Origin: DATDAW01 sp036524675
Lineage (GTDB): Bacteria; Verrucomicrobiota; Verrucomicrobiia; Chthoniobacterales; DASVRZ01
Assembly: GCA_036524675.1 (NCBI GenBank)
Contig: DATDBU010000040.1
Span: 3,698-67,697 of the forward strand
DNA: 64,000 bases
Reading direction: 5' to 3'
Shown here: positions 37,963 to 46,674 of the stretch, piece after piece
Layout of the letters: each line of letters opens with the position of its first letter
Position numbering within the stretch: the stretch's first letter is position 1
Position numbers and translations under genes: made by a program
The notes under the pieces: model-generated
Seen by the model: the letters and a program-made list of their open reading frames with translations, nothing else
Told to the model about the DNA's origin: nothing
Database searches by the model: none

Positions 37963-38475
37963 ATGCGACTCCTCCTTGTCGACGATGACGAAGTTTTTCG
38001 CGAGCGCCTCGCTCGGGCGATGACAAAGCGCGGATACGAAGTCGAGGCTGCCTCCAATGCAGCCGGCGGGTTCGAAACGGCTGAGACTTTCGCTCCTGAA
38101 TTTGCAGTGATTGACCTGAAAATGCCCGGAGACAGCGGCCTCACGCTAATCCCGCGTCTAAAAGAAATGTTTCCCTGCATTCGCATCGTGGTATTGACGG
38201 GCTACGGCAGCATCGCGACAACGCTCGAAGCCGTCCGATCCGGAGCGGTGGATTATCTCACGAAACCCGCAGATGCAGATCAGATCCACCGCGCATTGCA
38301 GGGCGAGAAACGGGCGCCTGAACTCTCCGTGCCTTCCCTGGATCGCGTGGAATGGGAACATCTCCAACGCGTCCTGAAAGACTGCGATCACAACATCAGC
38401 CGCACTGCGCGTATGTTGCACATCGATCGCAGGTCGTTGCAGCGAAAGCTGGCAAAGCATCCGCCGTTGAGGTGA
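37963..38475 (+). CDS. RegA/PrrA-like response regulator
   Basis: DNA-binding response regulator of 170 residues. The receiver domain shows the acidic pocket LLVDDDE, the phosphoacceptor Asp51 in AVIDLKMPG, LTGYGS and KP near residue 105. The C-terminal domain is a short Fis-type helix-turn-helix (HNISRTARMLHIDRRSLQRKL). This is the RegA/PrrA/ActR layout, without the AAA+ domain of NtrC-type regulators. It lies one base after its kinase and about 200 bases before cydA, so regulation of cydAB by redox state is a reasonable inference. Confidence 0.9.
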   Translation: MRLLLVDDDEVFRERLARAMTKRGYEVEAASNAAGGFETAETFAPEFAVIDLKMPGDSGLTLIPRLKEMFPCIRIVVLTGYGSIATTLEAVRSGAVDYLTKPADADQIHRALQGEKRAPELSVPSLDRVEWEHLQRVLKDCDHNISRTARMLHIDRRSLQRKLAKHPPLR

Positions 38476-38520
38476 CGACGCGGGAGCGACGTCAGTGACC
38501 TGAAGGCTTTTCCGCAGGTG

Positions 38521-38611
38521 TGAATAGTGAATACTGAATGGAATTACCTACGAAGACCGCGTCGCTTCCGCTGGGCGGCCATTCATCCATCACTGTTTCA
38601 CCATTCGCTAC
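38521..38611. repeat. Heptanucleotide array with inverted arm upstream of cydA
   Basis: Three consecutive 7-base units TGAATAG, TGAATAC and TGAATGG occupy 38521-38541. At 38579-38611 a degenerate array of the complementary sense (CCATTCATCCATCAC and on) follows, so the two arms can pair around a GC-rich centre. It lies in the 199-base gap between the response regulator and cydA, where the cydA promoter is expected. Confidence 0.6.
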
Positions 38612-38674
38612 CCCCATACTGCGGCAATTTGCCACATCCCGCTAATTCCCATTCAGTGCTAAAAACCCCCCGCC

Positions 38675-40195
38675 ATGGACGTCGAAATTCTTGCGCGAAT
38701 CCAATTCGCTTTCACCATCATGTTCCACTACATCTACCCGCCTCTGAGCATCGGGCTCGGACTGGCGCTGGTGATGATGGAAGGCCTCTGGCTGAAAACG
38801 GGTGATCCCCTTTACCACAACATGGCGCGTTACTGGACGCGCATCTTCGCTCTGACCTTCGCTATTGGCGTGGCAACAGGCATCGTCATGGAATTCGAAT
38901 TCGGCACCAATTGGTCCGTTTATTCGCGATTCGTCGGTGATGTCTTTGGAAGCGCACTCGCTTCGGAGGGCATCTTCGCGTTTTTCCTGGAGTCAGGTTT
39001 CTTGGCCATACTCCTTTTCGGCTGGAACAAAGTCGGCCCACGACTGCATTTCTTCGCGACTTGCATGGTTTGTCTCGGAGCTCATTTCAGCGCCTTGTGG
39101 ATCGTGATTGCGAATTGCTGGATGCAGACTCCGGCGGGTTATCACCTCGAAAAAATGGTAAACGGGCAGCCCGTGCGGCTTCCGGAGGATCACATTGTCA
39201 CGGCTGACGACCTCGGCAGCGTAAGGGCGGTGATCGATGATTTTTGGGCGATGGTCTTCAACCCGTCCACGGTGGACAGGATTATACACGTTCTTTTGGG
39301 GGCATGGATGGCAGGAGCGTTTCTGGTCCTCAGCATCAGCGCGTTCTATTTACTCAGAAACCGTCATACCGCGTTCGCCAAGGCTTCGTTGAAAGTCGGC
39401 CTCGTTTTCGCCACAGTCGCCACGGTCTTGCAGATCGTGAGCGGAGACTTCTCAGCAAAAGGGGTCGCTAAGAACCAGCCGATCAAACTTGCCGCGATGG
39501 AAGGATTATATGAAACCCGAGCCCATGCTCCCCTCACCATCGCCGGATGGGTCGACGGGAAAAATGAGAAAGACTACGGGGTCAAGATCCCGGGAATGCT
39601 TAGCTTCCTGGCGTGGAGCGATCTCTCAAAACCTGTTACAGGTCTCCATGATCTCCCGAGTGACGAATTTTTGAAACGACGCTATCCGGAGACCAGCCCG
39701 GAACAGATCAAGCAAATCCGCCGGAGCTACTGGCCGCAGGTGCCCGCTGTTTTCCAATTTTTCCACATCATGGTGGGAATTGGATTCGCCCTCTTTGCCA
39801 TTGTCGTGATCGGATGCGTCCGCTGGTGGCGGGGAACTCTCTTCGACTCGACGTCGCGAGGATCCCGTTTATTCCTATGGGCCGTGGTCCTATCGGTGCT
39901 CGGCCCGCAAATCGCGAACCAGGCAGGATGGCTCACCGCAGAAATGGGACGCCAGCCCTGGATCGTCTATGAGTTGCTCAAAACATCCCAGGCATTTTCC
40001 AAAGTCGTCACTGCCAACCAAATCGTGTTCTCACTGATCCTGTTTGCCTTTGTCTACGCCCTGCTCTTCGCCGTGTTTGTTTACATTCTCACACGGAAAA
40101 TTCAGCACGGACCCGAAGAGGAGGAAGAAAGCCACGAAATGCCGGAAAGCTGGAGGAACCTCATCCGCAAAGACGTCGCGCGGGCAGAAAGCTGA
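38675..40195 (+). CDS. cydA: Cytochrome bd ubiquinol oxidase subunit I
   Basis: Haem-bearing subunit of the high-affinity quinol oxidase in the inner membrane. The 506 residues form about nine spans. The N-terminal FHYIYPPLSIGLG holds His18, equivalent to the haem b595 ligand of the family. The quinol-binding Q loop lies between about 235 and 370. The family signature GRQPW appears in WLTAEMGRQPWIVYELLKT, and FQFFHIMVGIGF precedes it. It is downstream of a RegBA-like pair and upstream of cydB. Confidence 0.97.
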   Translation: MDVEILARIQFAFTIMFHYIYPPLSIGLGLALVMMEGLWLKTGDPLYHNMARYWTRIFALTFAIGVATGIVMEFEFGTNWSVYSRFVGDVFGSALASEGIFAFFLESGFLAILLFGWNKVGPRLHFFATCMVCLGAHFSALWIVIANCWMQTPAGYHLEKMVNGQPVRLPEDHIVTADDLGSVRAVIDDFWAMVFNPSTVDRIIHVLLGAWMAGAFLVLSISAFYLLRNRHTAFAKASLKVGLVFATVATVLQIVSGDFSAKGVAKNQPIKLAAMEGLYETRAHAPLTIAGWVDGKNEKDYGVKIPGMLSFLAWSDLSKPVTGLHDLPSDEFLKRRYPETSPEQIKQIRRSYWPQVPAVFQFFHIMVGIGFALFAIVVIGCVRWWRGTLFDSTSRGSRLFLWAVVLSVLGPQIANQAGWLTAEMGRQPWIVYELLKTSQAFSKVVTANQIVFSLILFAFVYALLFAVFVYILTRKIQHGPEEEEESHEMPESWRNLIRKDVARAES

Positions 40196-40200
40196 AACAA

Positions 40201-40260
40201 AATGACCGATGTCTAATTCCCTCTTCGTCATTCGTCATTCGTCACTAGTCATTCGTCATT
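40201..40260. repeat. Heptanucleotide array between cydA and cydB
   Basis: The 7-base unit ATTCGTC is repeated with one variant copy (ACTAGTC) over 40227-40260, five units including partial ones. An inverted copy AATGACC opens the spacer at 40201-40207. The array fills almost the entire 79-base spacer between cydA and cydB and ends about 14 bases before the cydB start, so it is transcribed within the cyd mRNA. Confidence 0.75.
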
Positions 40261-40274
40261 AACGATCTCACACC

Positions 40275-41291
40275 ATGGACTACAACATCATCTGGTTCAT
40301 CCTCGTTGGCATCTTGCTAACAGGCTACGCCATTCTCGACGGATTCGATCTCGGTGTTGGCGCATTGCATCTTTTCGTGAAGAAAGATGAACATCGTCGA
40401 CTGATGCTCAATTCGATCGGCCCTGTCTGGGACGGAAACGAAGTCTGGCTAGTGACAGGAGGCGGGGCTTTGTTCGCCGCTTTTCCGGAAGCGTACGCCA
40501 CGGTTTTTTCAGGATTTTACATACCGTTCATGCTGCTTCTGTTTTCTCTCATCTTTCGCGCCGTCGCAATCGAATTCCGGAGCAAAGAGCCGTGGAAGTG
40601 GTGGCGGAGCATGTGGGACATTGCCTTCGCGGCAGGCAGCGTGCTTTCGGCGTTTCTGATCGGTGTGACCATGGGCAACATTGTTCGTGGTGTGCCGCTG
40701 GATGCCCATTTTGAATTTCGCGGGACTCTTGCCGGGCTGCTAAATCCGTATTCGATCTCGCTTGGAATCACGACTGTGCTGCTGTTTGCAATGCACGGCG
40801 CCATTTACGTCGCGATGAAGACCGAGGGTGAACTGCAAGAGACGATTCGCAGATGGATTACGACGCTGATTGGCCTGTTTCTTGCCGCCTATTTTCTCTT
40901 CAATCTCTACACCCTCGTCGAGTGCCAGCATGTGTTGGAGGCAGTCCGCGTGCGGAAATGGATTTTTGCCGTAATGGCCGTTGCGGCGCTAGTGATCCTG
41001 AATATCCCCCGGGAAATTCATCACGGCCGCGAATTCAATGCTTTCCTTTCCTCCTGCCTCGGAATGGCGCTCATGATGGCTGCTTTCGGCATGACACATT
41101 TTCCAAACATGGTTTTTTCCAATCCAAACGCGGAGCATAGTCTCACGATCTACAACGCGGCGTCCAGCCAGAAAACGCTCTCCATCATGCTAATCGTCGC
41201 AGCGATCGGAGTTCCCATCGTTCTGGCCTACACGGCCAGCATTTACTACATTTTTCGCGGTAAGACCAAAATCTCCTCGCATAGCTATTGA
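40275..41291 (+). CDS. cydB: Cytochrome bd ubiquinol oxidase subunit II
   Basis: Second membrane subunit of the bd oxidase, structurally supporting CydA. The 338-residue protein has about eight to nine hydrophobic spans. It opens with the family signature GYAILDGFDLGVGAL, followed by IGPVWDGNEVWLV and FRAVAIEFRSKEPW. No cydX-like small gene is recognisable after it. It converges on chrA, with only 21 bases between the two stop codons. Confidence 0.96.
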   Translation: MDYNIIWFILVGILLTGYAILDGFDLGVGALHLFVKKDEHRRLMLNSIGPVWDGNEVWLVTGGGALFAAFPEAYATVFSGFYIPFMLLLFSLIFRAVAIEFRSKEPWKWWRSMWDIAFAAGSVLSAFLIGVTMGNIVRGVPLDAHFEFRGTLAGLLNPYSISLGITTVLLFAMHGAIYVAMKTEGELQETIRRWITTLIGLFLAAYFLFNLYTLVECQHVLEAVRVRKWIFAVMAVAALVILNIPREIHHGREFNAFLSSCLGMALMMAAFGMTHFPNMVFSNPNAEHSLTIYNAASSQKTLSIMLIVAAIGVPIVLAYTASIYYIFRGKTKISSHSY

Positions 41292-41312
41292 GATGGCAAG
41301 CCTCATGGGAGG

Positions 41313-42641
41313 TTAGAAGAGCGTTCCATGCAGCCAGCCGACGAGCGCTGAGAGGAGAATAACCGGTATCATCGCCCATTTCAGCCGGGTCAGACCAACG
41401 AATGCGGCAATGCTCAGCACGACGGAAAACCAGTCCAGCTGGTTAGCTTTGGGAAACCAGAGGTGAAGCCCGAACCAAACGGCCAGATTCAGGATGACCC
41501 CTACGACCGCCGCCGTAATCGCGGGCAAAATCGTTGCCAGTTTTTGATGATTCCGAAGTCGCTCGATATGAGGCGCCCCCAGGAAGATCCAGAAGAAACA
41601 CGGCGTAAACGTCGTCCAGGTCGTCATCGCCGCTCCCAATGTCGCCGCCAGGAGAGGCGGAAGGGATCCAGGCTGATTCCAACCGCCGAGGAATCCGACG
41701 AATTGGAGAACCATAATAAGCGGGCCGGGCGTCGTTTCCGCAAGTCCGAGGCCATCCAGCATTTGGGACGCATTCAGCCAGCCGAAATTGTCGACGGCCT
41801 GCTGCGAAACGTAAGGCAAAACGGCATACGCACCGCCGAATGTGACCATCGCGGCCTTGGAAAAAAAGATGCCTTCCTTGACCAGTGCATGGTCCCAACC
41901 CAGCCACAAGCCGGCACCTGCGATGGGCGCACCCCAAAGCAACAGGCAGACCAAAGTGACTCGCACCGCGCGCGTCCATGAGGGAGATGTCCCGGCTTCA
42001 GCAAGATCGATTCCCCTATCCGCTGCAGCAGTATGCGGCTGGGCAACCATGAATTTCCCTTTCCACGCAGTAAAACTCCCGGCAAATCCAATCAAACCCG
42101 CGCCGATTAGGATGGCCGGGAACGGCGCTTTGAAGAAAAAAATGGCCGCAAACGCGGCGATGGCGATACCCCAAAGCACTCCGTTTTTCAAAGCTTTGGA
42201 ACCGATGCGGAGGACTGCAGAGGAAACGATGGCTAGCACGGCGGGTTTGAGCCCATGCAGAATGGCAGCGACCCACGGAAGATCACCGTGTTCGACGTAT
42301 ATCCATGAGAGCCCCCACAGAATGAAGGCCGACGGCAGCACAAAAAGAGTACCAGCCACAATCCCGCCCCAGGTCTTGTGAAGCAGCCACCCGGAGTAAA
42401 TCGCGAGCTGCTGAGCTTCGGGGCCGGGCAAAAGCATGCAGTAGTTCAAGGCATGCAAAAACCGCGCCTCGCTAATCCATTTTCGCCGTTCGACCAGCTC
42501 GGCGTGCATAATGGCGATCTGTCCAGCTGGTCCACCAAAGCTGATAAAACCGAGTTTCAGCCAAAACCGAAGAGCCTCGCCAAATGTCGGGCGACTAACG
42601 GGTTCGGTGTCGGACGGCAGAACGCTCACGCGACCGAGCAT
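41313..42641 (-). CDS. chrA: Chromate/anion transporter of the ChrA (CHR) family
   Basis: Inner-membrane transporter of 442 residues made of two homologous halves. The first half has FWLKLGFISFGGPAGQIAIM and the second FFSKAAMVTFGGAYAVLPYV, each carrying the FGGP/FGGxxA motif. GLAETTPGPLIMVLQFVGF is also typical. Characterised members export chromate. A sulfur-regulated homologue is known in cyanobacteria (SrpC). Here it lies 95 bases downstream of cysNC on the same strand, so a link to sulfate or another oxyanion is possible. Confidence 0.93.
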   Translation of the reverse strand: MLGRVSVLPSDTEPVSRPTFGEALRFWLKLGFISFGGPAGQIAIMHAELVERRKWISEARFLHALNYCMLLPGPEAQQLAIYSGWLLHKTWGGIVAGTLFVLPSAFILWGLSWIYVEHGDLPWVAAILHGLKPAVLAIVSSAVLRIGSKALKNGVLWGIAIAAFAAIFFFKAPFPAILIGAGLIGFAGSFTAWKGKFMVAQPHTAAADRGIDLAEAGTSPSWTRAVRVTLVCLLLWGAPIAGAGLWLGWDHALVKEGIFFSKAAMVTFGGAYAVLPYVSQQAVDNFGWLNASQMLDGLGLAETTPGPLIMVLQFVGFLGGWNQPGSLPPLLAATLGAAMTTWTTFTPCFFWIFLGAPHIERLRNHQKLATILPAITAAVVGVILNLAVWFGLHLWFPKANQLDWFSVVLSIAAFVGLTRLKWAMIPVILLSALVGWLHGTLF

Positions 42642-42736
42642 TCATGCCGGACAGGATTAGCCAAGACGGAAGTTCCAGCAGTCCGTTCTGGGAACAATAC
42701 GGAAAATTGCTCCCCGGCGTTGTCACCGCTTAACAA

Positions 42737-44698
42737 TTACAAATAGACGTCGTCGCTGGCAGCGTTGTCGAGGCGCGGAACGACGAAATCGAGAATCTTC
42801 GCCACGCTTTCATCGAGCGTCTCACGGTCGGTATTAACCACCAATTCGGGGTTTTCCGGCGCTTCGTAAGGGGCGTCAATGCCGGTGAATTGACGGATCT
42901 CCCCGGCTCGTGCCCGTTTGTAGAGATTTTTCGGATCGCGCGCTTCGCAAACTTCGAGCGGTGCATTCACAAAAATTTCCACAAAGTCGTGTCCACCTTC
43001 CTGAACGATTTTCCGGGCCTTTTCGCGATCCGCCCGGTACGGCGAAATGAATGACGTTACGACGATCAATCCGGCGTCAGCCATGAGTTTCGACACTTCT
43101 GCGACGCGCCGTATGTTTTCGGTGCGATCCTCGGGAGAAAAACCGAGGTTGGAATTAAGTCCATGCCGGATGTTGTCGCCGTCGAGACCGTAGCTGAACA
43201 TATTCCGGTTGAACAAAACGCGTTCCACGGCGTGGGCGATCGTCGATTTTCCCGACCCGGACAGGCCGGTAAGCCAGATGACAGCGCCGATGTGCCCATT
43301 GCGGGTGTGCCGATGGTGCCGCGTGATGTTGATGTGCGACCAAGTGATGTTTTCACTGCGAATCGCCGTCCGGTCCGTATAAATCCCACCGAAAATGATG
43401 CCGCCGCCCGCAACATTGCGATCGTCCACGATGACGAACCGCCCCAGCGCCGAAATGCGGTCGTGATTGTCGAGCACAAGGGGCGTTCGCGTCGTCAGCG
43501 TGATCTCTGCAACGTCATTTCGGACGATGTAATCACGGGATTTGGCCTCCACGATATCGAGCGTCGAGGCATCGATGATCTTGTCGATACTGGCGATCTG
43601 GCAATCAACCTCCTGAGTCGTAAGCTTCAGGTTGTAGCGTGGCCCGATCTCGAGATGGCTCCGGCCCATCCAGAAAAGGCGAGCCTTGAAACGGTTGGTC
43701 TCGATAGGCGCGTCGGCAGCGTGCGAAGCAATGTGGCCGCGCTCGATGAAAAGCTGTTCTTTGAGCGTGATCCCAATCGATTCTCCGGCACGCGCAGTCG
43801 TCTTGAGCGGACCATTCCAGTTTTCGATGCTGGCAACGACCCCAGTTTTGTCGCCCGGGGAGAAAACAAGAGTATCGCCGACATTCAGCGAGCCTGTTTC
43901 AACCCGGCCGGCGAGAATACGGCGGGCATCGAAACGGTAAACGTCTTGGATGGGGAACCGCAGCGGTTGATCGACCGGCAACGCTGTCGAGTCGAAACGA
44001 TCGAGTGCTTCGATGATAGTCGGACCGGAATACCAGGGCGTGTTCGAGCTGCGATCTTTCACGTTGTCGCCGTTGCGGGCGGATACGGGCACGAAAAGCC
44101 GCGCTTCCAGACCTACTTTGGCCAAAAACGAGGTGTATTCCTTTTGCAACGCGTTGAATGTGTCCTGGGACCATTCCACGAGGTCCATCTTGTTGACAGC
44201 GACAACGACCTGTTTGATACCCAGCAGACTTAGCAGATAACCGTGACGGCGCGACTGTTCCCGAACGCCTTCGTTTGCCGCAATGAGCAGAACGGCTGCA
44301 TCGGCGTTTGCCGCGCCGGTAATCATGTTTTTCAGAAACTCCTTATGTCCCGGCGCATCGATGATGACGTAATTGCGCTTGTCAGTCTGAAACTGAATCT
44401 GCGTCGTGTCTATCGTGATGTTTTGCTCCTGCTCTTCCAGGAGCGCATCGAGCAAAAAGGAATATTCAAACTCCATGCCTTCCGCCGCACAGGCTTTCTG
44501 GATCTGCTCGATTTTGCCTTCGGGCAGGGAATTCGTGTCATTAAAAATCCTCCCAATCAGGGTGGATTTTCCATGGTCGACGTGACCAACAAAAACAATT
44601 TTCAGGCGCTGTGCGTCTGACGATTGCGGAGCTTCCGATTGCGGATTGCGGATTGCGGATTGCGGACTGGCAGGGGCCGCGAGGTCAAGAGCGGGCAT
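42737..44698 (-). CDS. cysNC: Sulfate adenylyltransferase subunit 1 fused to APS kinase (CysNC)
   Basis: Couples GTP hydrolysis to APS synthesis with CysD, then phosphorylates APS to PAPS. The 653 residues begin with an odd low-complexity stretch (PASPQSAIRNPQSEAPQ) encoded by a GCGGATT heptamer array. An EF-Tu-like GTPase follows with GHVDHGKSTLIGRIF, DAPGHKEFLKNMITGA and NKMD, then the beta-barrel domains. The C-terminal APS kinase starts at GLSGSGKSTIAHAVE and includes GDNIRHGLNSNLGFSPEDR, so its P-loop is intact. The order cysH-cysD-cysNC-chrA on one strand suggests a sulfur operon. Confidence 0.95.
   Translation of the reverse strand: MPALDLAAPASPQSAIRNPQSEAPQSSDAQRLKIVFVGHVDHGKSTLIGRIFNDTNSLPEGKIEQIQKACAAEGMEFEYSFLLDALLEEQEQNITIDTTQIQFQTDKRNYVIIDAPGHKEFLKNMITGAANADAAVLLIAANEGVREQSRRHGYLLSLLGIKQVVVAVNKMDLVEWSQDTFNALQKEYTSFLAKVGLEARLFVPVSARNGDNVKDRSSNTPWYSGPTIIEALDRFDSTALPVDQPLRFPIQDVYRFDARRILAGRVETGSLNVGDTLVFSPGDKTGVVASIENWNGPLKTTARAGESIGITLKEQLFIERGHIASHAADAPIETNRFKARLFWMGRSHLEIGPRYNLKLTTQEVDCQIASIDKIIDASTLDIVEAKSRDYIVRNDVAEITLTTRTPLVLDNHDRISALGRFVIVDDRNVAGGGIIFGGIYTDRTAIRSENITWSHINITRHHRHTRNGHIGAVIWLTGLSGSGKSTIAHAVERVLFNRNMFSYGLDGDNIRHGLNSNLGFSPEDRTENIRRVAEVSKLMADAGLIVVTSFISPYRADREKARKIVQEGGHDFVEIFVNAPLEVCEARDPKNLYKRARAGEIRQFTGIDAPYEAPENPELVVNTDRETLDESVAKILDFVVPRLDNAASDDVYL
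44622..44668. repeat. Heptanucleotide array inside the 5' end of cysNC
   Basis: Four consecutive 7-base units (GCGGATT three times, then GCGGACT) lie at 44641-44668, with related single units from 44622. Read in the coding strand they give codons for an SAIRNPQS-like peptide at residues 11-25 of CysNC, upstream of the conserved GTPase domain. Because 3 x 7 = 21, each set of three units adds seven codons without changing the frame. Confidence 0.8.
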
Positions 44699-44704
44699 TT
44701 TTAC

Positions 44705-44825
44705 GATTGCGGATTATAGATTGAAAGAGGTGGTCACCACCAAGGAATGGCAGTTTATTGGTATCGGTTTGTCCGATTAGGCGTCTTGGTGTTTCAATGA
44801 TGGCGAATTGTCGCATTCCGCAATC
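44705..44825. repeat. Heptanucleotide element with inverted arms between cysD and cysNC
   Basis: The left arm at 44705-44725 reads GATTGCG, GATTATA, GATTGAA. The right arm at 44805-44825 reads GAATTGT, CGCATTC, CGCAATC, which is the inverse complement type. The centre has further short complementary pieces built on CACCAAGG and CTTGGTG. The element fills the whole cysD-cysNC spacer and its right arm overlaps the cysD stop codon. Confidence 0.6.
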
Positions 44826-45720
44826 ACATAAATCCTTTGGCGCGGAGCTTTTGCATCGCGTTGCGCTCATGGTGATCCTGGGCGCGACCGGCTCGTTCGC
44901 TGGTTTTGGTGACGGCCAGTTCGGCGAGGATTTCCTCGATGTTCGACGCTTCGCTTCGGATGGGCTTGGTGATTGGCCAGCATCCCAGGGACCGATAACG
45001 GTAGCTGTGACCGTCGCCATTTTTCCGGGCAAAATACATCCTGGGAATTGGGATGTTCTCGCGCTGGATATAGCGCCAGATATCGCTTTCCGACCAATCG
45101 AGGAGCGGCTGCACGCGGACGTGTTCACCCGGTTCACAACTGGTCGTAAACTGATTCCAGAACTCGGGCGGCTGATCTTTGTAATCCCACTCGAAATCCT
45201 TGTTACGTGGCGAAAAATAGCGCTCTTTGGCACGGGTCGAATCTTCGTCACGACGGATGCCGGTGATGAGTGCGTCCCATTTGTGTTGGGCCATCACTTG
45301 TTGTAGCGCCACAGTCTTCAATTCGTGGGTGACAGTCACCGGATCGTGCGTCTCGTAGCCAACCGGGGACTCATAAGCGCCGCGTCCGGCACGGGCATCT
45401 TCATTGATCTTTACGATCAATTTCAGGTTGTGATGCACTTGTGCCCAGTCACGGAACTCGAGCATCTCCGGGAATTCGTAAGTCGTGTCGATGTGAAGGC
45501 AGGGAAACGGCACGTGCCCGCCAAACGCCTTCTTCGCCAGCCAGATAAGCACGTTTGAATCCTTGCCCATGGACCACGGCATGCAGATCCTTTTGAAGTG
45601 GTGATACGCTTCACGAAAAATGTAGATGCTCTGGTTTTCGAGAGCGTCGAGATGATCAGAAATCGGAATCTCGGATTCCGGATTGCGGACTGCGGATTGC
45701 GGATTGGCAGCGGTAGACAT
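44824..45720 (-). CDS. cysD: Sulfate adenylyltransferase subunit 2
   Basis: Catalytic subunit that adenylates sulfate to APS. The 298-residue protein shows the ATP pyrophosphatase P-loop PWSMGKDSNVLIWLA, HIDTTYEFPEM, GIRRDEDSTRAKERYFSPR and the DWSESDIWRYIQ segment. The C-terminal RSEASNIEEILAEL region is also typical. The first 16 residues (NPQSAVRNPESEI) come from a heptamer repeat and are not part of the family. An internal start is not obvious, as the next conserved part (LDALENQSIYIFREA) has no nearby ATG. It is upstream of cysNC. Confidence 0.95.
   Translation of the reverse strand: MSTAANPQSAVRNPESEIPISDHLDALENQSIYIFREAYHHFKRICMPWSMGKDSNVLIWLAKKAFGGHVPFPCLHIDTTYEFPEMLEFRDWAQVHHNLKLIVKINEDARAGRGAYESPVGYETHDPVTVTHELKTVALQQVMAQHKWDALITGIRRDEDSTRAKERYFSPRNKDFEWDYKDQPPEFWNQFTTSCEPGEHVRVQPLLDWSESDIWRYIQRENIPIPRMYFARKNGDGHSYRYRSLGCWPITKPIRSEASNIEEILAELAVTKTSERAGRAQDHHERNAMQKLRAKGFM
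45671..45705. repeat. Heptanucleotide array inside the 5' end of cysD
   Basis: Five contiguous 7-base units TCGGATT, CCGGATT, GCGGACT, GCGGATT and GCGGATT cover 45671-45705. They encode residues 6-17 of CysD. The unit is the same as in the array near the start of cysNC one kilobase away, which suggests a shared origin or recombination between the two. Confidence 0.8.
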
Positions 45721-45831
45721 GGGATCAAATTCTTTATAGCCACCAAAAGAAACGGCGATGACTGGCGGCTGGCGAGGGTTGGATAACTCTAGAAATCTTG
45801 GTGCCTTGGTGGTTTACCCCTTTTACCGGGT

Positions 45832-46578
45832 TCAGGACTGAGGTTTTCCCAGAAAGGTGTGAATGCCGCACTCGGCCTTGTCGAAGCCGGTCCAGCGACC
45901 GGCACGTTCCGAGTCATTTTCGCCAATGGCACGTGTGCACGGCCAACAGCCGATGCTGCGGAACCCCCTGTCGGTAAGGGGATTATACGGAATCCCGCGA
46001 ATGCGGATATGCTCGCGAACCTGATCCCTCGACCAGTTGGCCAGCGGATTCAGCTTTAGGATGTAACGGTCGCGAAGGGCATCGAACTGATAAAGTTCCA
46101 ACACCCCGGTCTGTTGGCGCACATCGGATTGCTGACGGCGGACACCGGTGATCCAGACGTCGAGATTGGCGAGTTTGGATTGAAGCGGAAGGACCTTCCG
46201 GAGGGTGCAGCAAAGGTCAGGCGAGCGTTTCCATAGTTCGTCACCGTGTTCCGCGGCCTGTTGAGCAACCGTTTGCTCAGGAACAATGCGCTCGATCTCG
46301 ATGCCGAAAAATTCCTCCAGCCGCTTGCCGAGCTCGACGGTTTCCGAAAACAACAGACCAGTGTCGAGCGTGAAAACGGGCAATTTCAACCCTGCCTGGA
46401 CGGCCAGGTCAATAATCACCAACCCGGCGCCTTGAAAACTGGTACCAATGGCAGCGCGCTCCCCGAAATGCGCCGCCGCCCACGCCAGCATTTCTGTGGG
46501 GTGGGCATTTTCAAATTTCTCCGCGACATCGTGGATTTCTGCGGCTGAAAATCGATCAAGAACGCTCATTAGGCTCAA
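45832..46578 (-). CDS. cysH: Phosphoadenylyl/adenylyl-sulfate reductase with iron-sulfur cysteine pairs
   Basis: Reduces APS or PAPS to sulfite using thioredoxin or glutathione. The 248 residues have the P-loop-like GTSFQGAGLVIIDL and FTLDTGLLFSET. The reactive cysteine is Cys237 in AECGIH. In addition there is a Cys123-Cys124 pair (DLCCTLRK) and Cys211-x2-Cys214 (GCWPCTR), the four ligands of the [4Fe-4S] cluster of APS reductases. Enterobacterial PAPS reductases lack these. By motif it is therefore more likely an APS (or dual) reductase, even though the neighbour cysNC has a kinase domain making PAPS. First gene of the sulfur run. Confidence 0.92.
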   Translation of the reverse strand: MSLMSVLDRFSAAEIHDVAEKFENAHPTEMLAWAAAHFGERAAIGTSFQGAGLVIIDLAVQAGLKLPVFTLDTGLLFSETVELGKRLEEFFGIEIERIVPEQTVAQQAAEHGDELWKRSPDLCCTLRKVLPLQSKLANLDVWITGVRRQQSDVRQQTGVLELYQFDALRDRYILKLNPLANWSRDQVREHIRIRGIPYNPLTDRGFRSIGCWPCTRAIGENDSERAGRWTGFDKAECGIHTFLGKPQS

Positions 46579-46674
46579 ACACTCTATTGTCTATCGGCTT
46601 GCAGGTCTTTAAGGAGGTCGAAATTAGAGTGCTTCCGCTCGTCGCGCAAGCAGTTATGTGAGTCAACTACGATG

